A stretch of 12,340 nucleotides of DNA from Dinghuibacter sp035492835 (GCF_035492835.1 NZ_DATJIY010000134.1:1-12340); one strand, 5' to 3'; counted from the first letter of the stretch, positions 1 to 5,910 are shown. Notes: generated by a model from the letters alone, not told the origin. Made by a program: numbers and translations.

Positions 1-1
1 G

Positions 2-265
2 GCGCTCTTCGGCCTCGTCCTGCTGATGTGCGGCGTCTCCTACATCATCCTCTACCGGATGCTCATCCGCTGCCAGGGCAAGAACGAAGCCCTGTCGGAC
101 GCGATGGGCCACGACTGGAAAGGCCTGATCTCGATCGGCATCTACGCCTGCGCCATCGCCATATCCTTCCTGAAGCCGGTCATTTCCATGTGTCTTTATT
201 GGCTTGTGGCGGTTATTTGGTTTATTCCGGATCGGAGGATTGAGAGGAAACTTATGGAGGAATAA
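2..265 (+). CDS. TMEM175-family (DUF1211) potassium channel, C-terminal part
   Basis: This is the 3' end of a membrane protein gene whose start lies before the window. The frame is open from base 2 and gives 87 residues. They begin with a hydrophobic helix (ALFGLVLLMCGVSYIILYRM), then a short polar loop with GHDWKG, then one or two more hydrophobic segments (IGIYACAIAISF and MCLYWLVAVIWF). The end, WFIPDRRIER, is typical of bacterial TMEM175/DUF1211 proteins, where the last transmembrane helix is followed by an IPDRRIE-like tail. Members of this family are potassium-selective channels in the cytoplasmic membrane. The gene stops 51 bases before the next start and appears to be unrelated to the NAD operon downstream. 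Only the C-terminus can be judged, so the family call is good but the whole architecture is not visible. Confidence 0.75.
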   Translation, partial: ALFGLVLLMCGVSYIILYRMLIRCQGKNEALSDAMGHDWKGLISIGIYACAIAISFLKPVISMCLYWLVAVIWFIPDRRIERKLMEE

Positions 266-266
266 A

Positions 267-296
267 TTGGTGGTTAGGAAAATAAGTTCTAGTTTG
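267..296 (+). promoter_or_regulatory. Possible promoter of the NAD/ADP-ribose operon
   Basis: A TTG at 267-269 is followed after 20 bases by TAGTTTG (290-296). This resembles the Bacteroidota -33/-7 pattern (TTTG or TTG, about 20 bases, TAnnTTTG), except that the -7 box is one base short. The -7 box runs into the left arm of the palindrome at 292-314, which is where a repressor would block transcription. This is inferred from pattern only. Confidence 0.35.
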
Positions 297-314
297 CGTC
301 AAAATGACGCAAAC
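292..314. promoter_or_regulatory. Perfect palindrome, probable operator of the NrtR-like regulator
   Basis: Arms of 10 bases (GTTTGCGTCA at 292-301 and its exact reverse complement at 305-314) flank a 3-base AAA spacer. The element ends two bases before the ATG of the Nudix-type regulator and overlaps the possible -7 box. NrtR-family regulators bind palindromes of about this size in front of NAD genes and usually control their own operon, so autoregulation is the simplest reading. In RNA the same bases would form a hairpin over the ribosome-binding region, so a role in translation is also possible. No T-run follows, so it is not a terminator. Confidence 0.6.
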
Positions 315-316
315 GA

Positions 317-1003
317 ATGCCCGATTTTTCCTCATATAAAAACCCTTCCCTGGCTGTAGACGTCGTGGTATTCGGCTATCACGAAAATACCCTGTCAGTA
401 TTATTGCTCAACCGTGCGGAGGAGCCGTTCAAGGGCGAATGGACACTACCGGGGGCATTCCTGGGTATGGAGGAGCGTTTTGGAGATGCCTGCTCCAGAA
501 TACTGCATACCAAGCTGCACATGGGAAAAGTGTATATGGAGCAGTTATATACCTACGACGATCCCTCCCGCGACCCGCGTGGGCGTGCGATCTCGGTGAC
601 GTATTTCGCGCTCATAAACCCCCATAGATTTGAGGTCTCGGCCGGCCTTATGGCCAATGATGTACGGTGGTTTCCCGTCCGAAAGGCGCCTGCCCTGGGC
701 TTTGACCACAAAGAAATTTTCAAAACGGCTCTCGAGCGGCTCCGCTCAAAAATATTGTACTACCCCGCGGGCTTCCAACTCCTGGACGAGCTTTTTACGA
801 TGACAGAGCTCCATGGACTGTACGAATGCATCCTAGACGTCAGCATCGACCGCCGGAACTTCCGCCGCAAGATGCTGGACGCCGAATACGTCGTCAACAC
901 CGGTCTTAAGCGCGAGGGCCTGCAGAACCGCCACCCCGAGCTCTACAAATTCAACCATAAACTGAAACCTAATAGTATCAATTTAAACAGCATAGTACCA
1001 TGA
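317..1003 (+). CDS. NrtR-like Nudix-related transcriptional regulator
   Basis: The protein has 228 residues: an N-terminal Nudix-fold domain (about 10-145) and a C-terminal winged-helix domain (about 150-215), the layout of NrtR, the repressor of NAD biosynthesis genes. The Nudix box starts correctly (G46, E52), but the catalytic REUxEE part is replaced by S60-R-I-L-H-T65, so hydrolase activity is very unlikely. In known NrtR proteins such a dead domain senses ADP-ribose or a related NAD metabolite and releases the DNA. The gene overlaps the nicotinamide phosphoribosyltransferase start by four bases (ATGA), so the two are translationally coupled, and a perfect palindrome lies directly upstream. 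The related AraR-type Nudix regulators of Bacteroidota control sugar genes, but the operon content argues for NAD. The effector and the direction of control are inferred. Confidence 0.85.
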   Translation: MPDFSSYKNPSLAVDVVVFGYHENTLSVLLLNRAEEPFKGEWTLPGAFLGMEERFGDACSRILHTKLHMGKVYMEQLYTYDDPSRDPRGRAISVTYFALINPHRFEVSAGLMANDVRWFPVRKAPALGFDHKEIFKTALERLRSKILYYPAGFQLLDELFTMTELHGLYECILDVSIDRRNFRRKMLDAEYVVNTGLKREGLQNRHPELYKFNHKLKPNSINLNSIVP

Positions 1004-2475
1004 AGACATCCCCGATGCTCCTGAAAGACGGCTACAAAGTTGGCCACAAGTTCCAGTACCCCGAAGGAACCACGCTTGTATACTCAAATCTGACTCCCCG
1101 TAAGTCGAGGAATGAGGATGTACACGAGATCGTATTTTTCGGCCTTCAGTATTTCATCAAGGAATATCTTATCGGCCAGTTCTCCAGGGATTTCTTTCAG
1201 CGGCCCAAGGACGAGGTACTCCGGGAATACGCTCGTAGGATGGACAACTACCTGGGCAAGGACAGCATTACGTATCACCACATCGCCGCCCTGCACGACC
1301 TCAGCTATCTGCCGCTGGAGATCAAGGCGCTCCCTGAAGGCACACTGGTGCCCCCTCGCGTACCTTTGTTCACCATCAGGAACACCGTGCCGGAATTCTT
1401 TTGGCTCACCAATATGCTGGAGACCCTAATGAGCGCTGTGCTCTGGAAGCCCAGTACTTCTGCAACCACCGCCTTCCAGTACTTGCGGACCTTCACCAGG
1501 TATGCCGGGGAAACGGTGGGCGACGAACTCAGCTTCGTCCCCTGGCAGGGCCACGACTTTTCGTTCCGCGGCATGAGCGGCATTGAGGACGCCATCATGA
1601 GCGGTGCCGCGCACCTGCTGAGTTTTACGGGCACTGACACGATACCGGCGATCGACTTCCTGGAGACTTATTATAACGCGGATTGTGAGAAAGAGCTGAT
1701 TGGCGGCTCCGTCCCCGCCACCGAGCACAGCGTCATGTGCATGGGTACGCAGGACGACGAGATCGGCACGTTCCGCCGGCTCATCAACCAGGTCTATCCC
1801 ATGGGCATCGTGTCCATCGTAAGCGACACCTGGGATTTCTGGCAGGTCATCTCTGACTTTATGCCCAGGCTCAAGGTGGACATTCTCGCGCGAAATGGCA
1901 AGGTCGTTATCCGGCCTGATAGTGGGGATCCGGTAAACATCATCGTCGGCGACCCTGCTGCCCCTGTCGGAACACCTGAACACAAAGGCGCGATCGAATG
2001 TTTATGGGAAACTTTCGGCGGCGTGATCACCCCCAAGGGATATAAACTGCTCGATCCCCACATCGGTTTGATCTATGGCGACAGCATCACCACCGAGCGC
2101 CAGCTGGCGATCCTCGAGGGACTTAAACAAAAGGGCTTCGCCAGTTACAACGTCGTCCTCGGAATCGGCTCCTACACATATGAGTACGTTACCCGCGACA
2201 CCTTCGGCTTCGCCATGAAGGCCACCTACGGTGAAGTCAATGGCGTCGGCCGCGCCATCTTCAAGGACCCGAAAACCGACGATGGCACCAAAAAGTCCGC
2301 CCGCGGGCTGCTCCAGATTACCCGCAATCCTTTGACGGGAGTGCTCGAGCTGAAGAACGACTGCACCTGGGAGGAAGAATGCGGCGGCGAGTTAAAAACC
2401 GTTTTCCGTGATGGAAAACTTCTTGTGGACGCTAGTCTGGCGGAAATCCGCGAGCGATTGAAAGCACAAATATAA
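1000..2475 (+). CDS. nadV: Nicotinamide phosphoribosyltransferase (NadV/Nampt family)
   Basis: This family joins nicotinamide to PRPP to give NMN and pyrophosphate, the one-step salvage route to NAD. At 491 residues it has the same length as human NAMPT, and the key active-site residues can be matched from memory of that enzyme: Y12 in DGYKVGH, F187 and R190 in DFSFRG, D213 in GTD (amide recognition, favouring nicotinamide over nicotinate), H243 in EHS (the activating histidine), and R305/D307 in IRPDSGDP (phosphoribosyl binding). It overlaps the regulator by four bases and the next gene by one (TAATG). A Prs-like gene in the same operon could supply its phosphoribosyl donor. Phage Namat enzymes, which use ADP-ribose-pyrophosphate and make NAD+ directly, belong to the same family and cannot be told apart by eye. 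The family is near certain; the donor substrate is not. Confidence 0.95.
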   Translation: MKTSPMLLKDGYKVGHKFQYPEGTTLVYSNLTPRKSRNEDVHEIVFFGLQYFIKEYLIGQFSRDFFQRPKDEVLREYARRMDNYLGKDSITYHHIAALHDLSYLPLEIKALPEGTLVPPRVPLFTIRNTVPEFFWLTNMLETLMSAVLWKPSTSATTAFQYLRTFTRYAGETVGDELSFVPWQGHDFSFRGMSGIEDAIMSGAAHLLSFTGTDTIPAIDFLETYYNADCEKELIGGSVPATEHSVMCMGTQDDEIGTFRRLINQVYPMGIVSIVSDTWDFWQVISDFMPRLKVDILARNGKVVIRPDSGDPVNIIVGDPAAPVGTPEHKGAIECLWETFGGVITPKGYKLLDPHIGLIYGDSITTERQLAILEGLKQKGFASYNVVLGIGSYTYEYVTRDTFGFAMKATYGEVNGVGRAIFKDPKTDDGTKKSARGLLQITRNPLTGVLELKNDCTWEEECGGELKTVFRDGKLLVDASLAEIRERLKAQI

Positions 2476-2885
2476 TGGCCGTAGTCACCCTATATCGCCC
2501 CGTCGGTCTCCGCGAGCTGGAGCTGATCGCTGCTTCAGGTTGGAAGCGTTTCCCGCCCAGGCTGGAGTGGCAACCCATTTTCTACCCGGTACTCGAGCGG
2601 GTCTATGCTGAGCAAATCGCGCTGGAGTGGAATACCCGGGACAGCTTTTCCGGATTCCTTGGCGCAGTAACCGCCTTCGTGCTGCCGGAAGCTGTTGTCT
2701 CGCAGTACGAGGTCCGGGAGGTCGGCGGAATGATCCACCGTGAGCTATGGATACCTGCGGGTGAGCTGGAAGATATGAACGATGCCATCGTCGGAGAGAT
2801 TTTATTGGTCAGAGCATATATCGGCAAAGGGTTTAGTTTTCCCGAAGATGTTTCACTACGAAAAATGATTGAAGATGTACGATAA
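2475..2885 (+). CDS. Small 'ADP-ribosylation/crystallin J1'-type protein
   Basis: The protein has 136 residues, with no signal peptide or membrane segment. Its start (TLYRPVGLRELELI) and the following SGWKRFPPRLEWQPIFYPV recall a family of small Bacteroidota proteins often labelled 'ADP-ribosylation/crystallin J1' in databases. That label comes from automatic annotation and the biochemical role is not known to me. Conserved-looking polar residues include Y7, R8, the W-N-T-R stretch near 52-55, and a late E-L-W-I-P segment. It starts on the last base of the phosphoribosyltransferase stop codon (TAATG), so it is translated from the same message. Position in an operon with a macro domain and a kptA remnant suggests a job in ADP-ribose or NAD chemistry. 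An ADP-ribosyltransferase-like fold is possible but unproven. Confidence 0.65.
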   Translation: MAVVTLYRPVGLRELELIAASGWKRFPPRLEWQPIFYPVLERVYAEQIALEWNTRDSFSGFLGAVTAFVLPEAVVSQYEVREVGGMIHRELWIPAGELEDMNDAIVGEILLVRAYIGKGFSFPEDVSLRKMIEDVR

Positions 2886-3003
2886 CAAATGGCTTTTGAA
2901 TTTAGAAGAATGTCCCGAATTCCTTTTTTTGTCGACACCGACTCCGGCGGCTGCAAAAGCGCTGGGCCAGAAGATGAGAGAATTTAATTGGCCTGGCGCG
3001 TAA
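2875..3003 (+). CDS. Possible 42-residue small ORF of unknown function
   Basis: An ATG at 2875 inside the end of the previous gene opens a frame of 42 codons ending in TAA at 3001-3003. It fills most of the 144-base gap before the macro-domain gene. The product starts MYDNKWLLNLEECPEF, has a Thr/Pro/Ala-rich middle, and ends REFNWPGA. I do not recognise it. The 11-base overlap with the gene before it would fit translational coupling, which is the style of this operon. It could equally be the remnant of a lost gene, like the kptA fragment further on, or chance. No ribosome-binding site stands out. Confidence 0.25.
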   Translation: MYDNKWLLNLEECPEFLFLSTPTPAAAKALGQKMREFNWPGA

Positions 3004-3029
3004 CATCCTAAGGGATAAATTATAGCATT

Positions 3030-3530
3030 ATGCATATCGAAGCAATACAAGGTGACATCACCACCATGGAAGTAGACGCGATCGTCAACGCCGCCAACAC
3101 GTCACTGCTAGGCGGCGGTGGAGTAGACGGGGCCATACACCGGAAAGGAGGAAAGGCCATACTGGAGGCCTGCATAAAAATACGCGAACGCCAGGGCGGC
3201 TGCCCTACTGGTGAAGCGGTGATCACCACCGGCGGGAACCTACCGGCGCGCTGGGTTATCCATACGGTTGGACCTGTATGGAACGGAGGCAAGAATGACG
3301 AGCCGGAGTTACTGGCGCGTTGTTATAAAAACTCCCTGAATCTGGCAATGAAGCACGACGTCAAGTCACTGGCCATCCCGAATATCAGCACTGGCATCTA
3401 CCGGTTCCCGAAGGAATTGGCGGCAGAGATAGCAGTAAAGGCGGTGCGGGAACATGGCATTGACAGGGTAATCTTCGTTTGCTATGAAAGCGAAAATCTT
3501 AAATTGTATCGAACATTACTGGAGTCATGA
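3030..3530 (+). CDS. Macro-domain ADP-ribose hydrolase (O-acetyl-ADP-ribose deacetylase type)
   Basis: This is a compact 166-residue protein consisting of a single macro domain. It shows the ADP-ribose-binding features in order: GDIT (8-11), NAANTSLLGGGGVDGAIH (20-37) with the catalytic-loop Asn/Gly run and D33, GEAVIT (61-66), IHTVGP (77-82), and the second phosphate loop NISTGIYRFP (118-127). This is the YmdB/MacroD-like group, which hydrolyses O-acetyl-ADP-ribose and removes ADP-ribose from acidic residues; some members act on ADP-ribose-1''-phosphate. It acts in the cytoplasm. Its product would be free ADP-ribose, which fits the NAD theme of the operon and the expected effector of the NrtR-like regulator. 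It lies two bases before the kptA remnant. The family is certain; the physiological substrate is inferred. Confidence 0.95.
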   Translation: MHIEAIQGDITTMEVDAIVNAANTSLLGGGGVDGAIHRKGGKAILEACIKIRERQGGCPTGEAVITTGGNLPARWVIHTVGPVWNGGKNDEPELLARCYKNSLNLAMKHDVKSLAIPNISTGIYRFPKELAAEIAVKAVREHGIDRVIFVCYESENLKLYRTLLES

Positions 3531-3532
3531 CT

Positions 3533-3670
3533 ATGAATCAGACTGACAACATCAGCCGATTCTTTAGTTTGGTATTGCGGCACCAGCCGGGGAACATCGG
3601 GTTGAAGCTGGACGAAGCGGGCTGCGCGGGAATAGATGATCTACCGGCAAAGTATATCGAAAATGAGTAG
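3533..3670 (+). pseudogene. kptA: Truncated kptA/tpt1 (RNA 2'-phosphotransferase), N-terminal remnant
   Basis: A 45-codon frame starts at 3533. Its product contains ISRFFSLVLRHQPGNIGL followed by KLDEAGCAGIDDL, which matches the N-terminus of KptA/Tpt1 (in E. coli KptA: a SKFLSFVLRHKPEAIG-like stretch, then LDREGWADIDKL). The usual Trp of the GW pair is Cys here. Full proteins are roughly 180-220 residues; everything after the first winged-helix half is missing, including the NAD-binding ADP-ribosyltransferase fold, so the enzyme cannot work. KptA removes an RNA 2'-phosphate using NAD+, making nicotinamide and ADP-ribose 1'',2''-cyclic phosphate, so an intact copy would have fitted this operon. 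The frame stops at a TAG that overlaps the start of the metallophosphoesterase (ATGAGTAG), as if an internal deletion joined the two. It may survive as a translated coupling leader. Confidence 0.75.
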
Positions 3671-4394
3671 AACGCTGGTCATAGGGGACATCCACGGGGC
3701 GCTCAGAGCGCTGGAGGATCTGCTGGCGAAGCTGTCGCTGGAGGACGACGACCGGTTGATCTTCCTTGGGGATTATGTCGACGGCTGGTCCGAGTCCGCG
3801 GCGGTACTGGAGTACCTGATAAGGCTGAATCAACGGCAATCTTGTTTGTTTATCAAGGGGAACCACGACCTGTGGTGCGAAGAATGGCTGGAGGGCAAAT
3901 TCCCTGACCCGGCCTGGATATTTCATGGTGGGCTGGCGACGCTCGAGAGTTATATCGAAACGACGCCTGAGATGCGGTTGAGCCACCTCGAGTTCCTGCA
4001 AAAAATGGTACTGTACCACGTCGACGAGGAAAACAGGTTGTTCGTTCACGCGGGATTTTCATCGATGAAGGGACCGCACAATGAGCGCTTCCCGTCCACC
4101 TTTACCTGGGACCGGACCTTGCTGGAAATGGCGGTAGCCATGGATGGCCGGATGAAACCGATATCCAAGCGCTACCCGAAGCGGTTGCAGTTGTTCAAGG
4201 AGATTTTTATAGGGCACACGCCTACTACTAACTATGACAAAACCGTGCCCATGCGGGCCTGCAACGTCTGGGACGTGGACACCGGCGCGGCTTTCCTGGG
4301 TCGATTGTCAGCCTTGGATATTGATACAAAAGAATTTTGGCAAAGCGAAGTGGTACAAACCTTGTATCCGCTTGAAAAAGGTAGAAACCCATAA
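3663..4394 (+). CDS. Calcineurin-like metallophosphoesterase
   Basis: From the ATG at 3663 the protein has 243 residues. I chose this start over an ATG 27 bases upstream because the family core begins at once (MSRTLVIGDIHG). The metal-binding motifs of the PPP-type phosphoesterase fold are all present: GDIHG (8-12), GDYVDG (36-41), GNHD (66-69), VHAGF (128-132) and GHTPT (184-188), with DVDTGA near 204-209. This resembles bacterial Ser/Thr-phosphatase-like and ApaH-like enzymes, which cleave phosphomonoesters, phosphoproteins or dinucleoside polyphosphates. The start codon overlaps the stop of the kptA remnant, and the next gene begins two bases after the stop, so it is in the same operon. 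Operon context suggests a phosphorylated nucleotide or ADP-ribose derivative as substrate, but sequence alone does not show this. Confidence 0.88.
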   Translation: MSRTLVIGDIHGALRALEDLLAKLSLEDDDRLIFLGDYVDGWSESAAVLEYLIRLNQRQSCLFIKGNHDLWCEEWLEGKFPDPAWIFHGGLATLESYIETTPEMRLSHLEFLQKMVLYHVDEENRLFVHAGFSSMKGPHNERFPSTFTWDRTLLEMAVAMDGRMKPISKRYPKRLQLFKEIFIGHTPTTNYDKTVPMRACNVWDVDTGAAFLGRLSALDIDTKEFWQSEVVQTLYPLEKGRNP

Positions 4395-4396
4395 TT

Positions 4397-5224
4397 ATGA
4401 TCACGGTCAATCTCATTTACCCGGAACAATCGGACATCCCGTTCAAAGCCATAATTTTCCCCGATGGCCAACCTCACATTAAAATGGATACGATGGCTGC
4501 GCAGGCCGTCCCGCCGGCCACTCCCCTGCGTATCCTGGCACGACTCGCAAACGCGTCCGACCTGTTGATGGTCCTGTTTGTAAAGAATACACTTGACTAC
4601 CTGGAATTCCAACACGTCGAGTTGCACATATCCTATTTGCTGGCCGCACGGATGGATAGGGTCATGTTGGATGGCGAGCCGTTTTCGTTGAAAGTAATAG
4701 CACAGATTCTAAATGGGGGACGATTTGCCAAAGTGCGGATATTCGACCCGCACTCAGAGGTGAGTACGGCACTAATCGACCGCTCCTACGCGGTATCCAA
4801 CCACGCCTTTGTGGCGGCGGCGTTAGCCGAATATAGGCAGGAGAACGTCTGTCTGGTATCGCCGGATGCGGGAGCCTTGAAAAAGATCCATAAACTGGCT
4901 GCTTATCTGGGCGCCACCGAAGTCGTCGAATGTATGAAAGAACGTGATCTGCGAACGGGTGCCCTGACCAATTTCAAGACAATGGCCGAAAACCTGGAGG
5001 GAAGGACGTGTGTCATCGTGGACGATATCTGCGACGGCGGCGGGACCTTCGCCGGCACGGCGTCCATGCTCAAGACAAAGGGCGCATGGAAGGTGGCGCT
5101 GGTAGTGAGTCATGGTATTTTTAGCCGGGGACCCGTTATCGAGGGAGTTGACCGGATATATACGACTGATTCTTATAGGCTTGTGGAAGGAGTTACAACT
5201 TTCCCGGTGGGTGACTATTTATAA
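4397..5224 (+). CDS. Divergent ribose-phosphate pyrophosphokinase (Prs) homologue
   Basis: The 275-residue protein is related to PRPP synthetase, which moves pyrophosphate from ATP to C1 of ribose 5-phosphate. Visible landmarks are FPDGQ (21-25, for FSDGE), RMDR (85-88, for the ATP-binding RQDR), FDPHS (116-120, for DLHA, keeping the metal-binding His), SPDAGALKK (155-163), K181 at the flexible-loop lysine, and the PRPP-binding loop VDDICDGGGT (208-217). It is shorter than canonical Prs (about 310) and differs strongly in the first 80 residues, so it is probably not the housekeeping enzyme. It is the last gene of the operon. It could make PRPP for the phosphoribosyltransferase at 1000-2475, or, like phage Adps, pyrophosphorylate ADP-ribose. 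The family is firm; the substrate is open. Confidence 0.85.
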   Translation: MITVNLIYPEQSDIPFKAIIFPDGQPHIKMDTMAAQAVPPATPLRILARLANASDLLMVLFVKNTLDYLEFQHVELHISYLLAARMDRVMLDGEPFSLKVIAQILNGGRFAKVRIFDPHSEVSTALIDRSYAVSNHAFVAAALAEYRQENVCLVSPDAGALKKIHKLAAYLGATEVVECMKERDLRTGALTNFKTMAENLEGRTCVIVDDICDGGGTFAGTASMLKTKGAWKVALVVSHGIFSRGPVIEGVDRIYTTDSYRLVEGVTTFPVGDYL

Positions 5225-5225
5225 A

Positions 5226-5257
5226 TTTGGAGAATAATACCGAGCGGTATATCTTTG
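5226..5257 (+). promoter_or_regulatory. Bacteroidota-type promoter of tetR
   Basis: TTTG (5226-5229) and TATCTTTG (5250-5257, a full match to TAnnTTTG) are separated by 20 bases, as expected for the major sigma factor of Bacteroidota. Transcription would start near 5262-5265. This makes the upstream GTG at 5262 an unlikely start and favours the ATG at 5277. The spacer contains the TetR operator, whose last base is the first base of the -7 box. Confidence 0.7.
5237..5250. promoter_or_regulatory. TetR operator, site 1
   Basis: The perfect inverted repeat ATACCGAGCGGTAT (6-base arms, 2-base centre) lies between the -33 and -7 boxes of the tetR promoter. The same core, ATACCGANCGGTAT, occurs again before the SDR gene at 5881-5898. 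Binding here would block polymerase and give autorepression. Confidence 0.75.
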
Positions 5258-5276
5258 TGTCGTGAAGGAAAGAACT

Positions 5277-5861
5277 ATGAGCAAGGCGGAGCAAACAAAA
5301 CAATTCATCATCGAGAAGACGGCGCCCATCTTCAATATGAAGGGCTACGCCGGTACGTCGCTGTCGGATATGACGGAGGCCACGGGGCTGACCAAGGGCA
5401 GCATCTATGGCAACTTCGAGGACAAGGACGCGGTCGCCCTTGCCGCCTTCGACTATAACGCCCGGAAGGTGCAGGACATTATGAAGCAGGAGATGGACAA
5501 GTGCGACACGATGCGCGACAAGCTCCTGAAGTACGTGGACGTTTACGAGAACTATGACAAGTACCCGTTCCCGAAGGGCGGCTGTCCGCTCATGAATACC
5601 GCGGTGGACGCCGACGACACGCACCCCCTGCTGAAAGCCCGGGTATCCGCGGTGCTGGCGGGTATCAAGGAACGGCTGCACGGCGTATTGGATGAAGGGG
5701 TGCGCCGGGGGGAATTCAAAAAGGACCTGAACACGGAACAGATGGCCCTGAACATCATGGCGACGATCGAAGGCTGTGTCATGATTTCCAAGGCCTGCGG
5801 CAAACAGCGGGAGCGGCAGCTGATCCTCCGGTCGGTCGCCGATATGATCAGGACCTTATGA
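5277..5861 (+). CDS. TetR/AcrR-family transcriptional repressor
   Basis: The protein has 194 residues from the ATG at 5277, which is preceded by a purine-rich AAGGAAAG. An in-frame GTG at 5262 would add five residues but sits at the predicted transcription start. The N-terminal helix-turn-helix spans about 23-50 (GYAGTSLSDMTEATGLTKGSIYGNFEDK is the diagnostic stretch, containing the Y-NF-K end of the recognition region). The C-terminal ligand and dimer domain carries GGCPLMNTAVDAD near 100, a motif of the YxaF-like TetR subgroup. It probably represses itself and the SDR-MFS pair through two matching palindromes and is released by a small molecule that the exporter handles or the oxidoreductase modifies. 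The ligand is unknown. Confidence 0.92.
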   Translation: MSKAEQTKQFIIEKTAPIFNMKGYAGTSLSDMTEATGLTKGSIYGNFEDKDAVALAAFDYNARKVQDIMKQEMDKCDTMRDKLLKYVDVYENYDKYPFPKGGCPLMNTAVDADDTHPLLKARVSAVLAGIKERLHGVLDEGVRRGEFKKDLNTEQMALNIMATIEGCVMISKACGKQRERQLILRSVADMIRTL

Positions 5862-5910
5862 GCCTTTTTTTTACACATGAATATACCGATCGGTATATAA
5901 AATACACACA
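5862..5910 (+). promoter_or_regulatory. Intergenic control region of the SDR-MFS pair
   Basis: These 49 bases hold a run of T (about 5864-5872), the 18-base palindrome at 5881-5898 and a TATAAAATAC stretch just before the ATG. There is no TAnnTTTG match, so the promoter boxes are unclear. A hairpin strong enough to make the T-run a terminator is not evident. Part of the transcription could read through from tetR. Confidence 0.4.
5881..5898. promoter_or_regulatory. TetR operator, site 2
   Basis: ATATACCGATCGGTATAT is a perfect 18-base palindrome ending 12 bases before the SDR start codon. It shares the core ATACCGANCGGTAT with the site before tetR and has two extra paired bases on each side, so it may be the stronger site. 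Repression of the SDR-MFS genes by the adjacent TetR protein is the natural inference. Confidence 0.8.

Noticed and set aside
1426..1983. 185-codon open frame on the minus strand
   Set aside because: It lies wholly inside the phosphoribosyltransferase gene, whose active-site motifs are intact, and the product looks like an antisense shadow of GC-rich codons.
3636..3662. Upstream ATG for the metallophosphoesterase
   Set aside because: It lies inside the kptA remnant, and the conserved core begins directly after the ATG at 3663.
5262..5276. GTG start for tetR, five codons upstream
   Set aside because: The predicted transcript begins about here, and the ATG at 5277 has a purine-rich site before it.
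5862..5880. T-run after tetR as an intrinsic terminator
   Set aside because: No convincing GC-rich hairpin precedes the T-run; only 4-base complementary pieces could be found.
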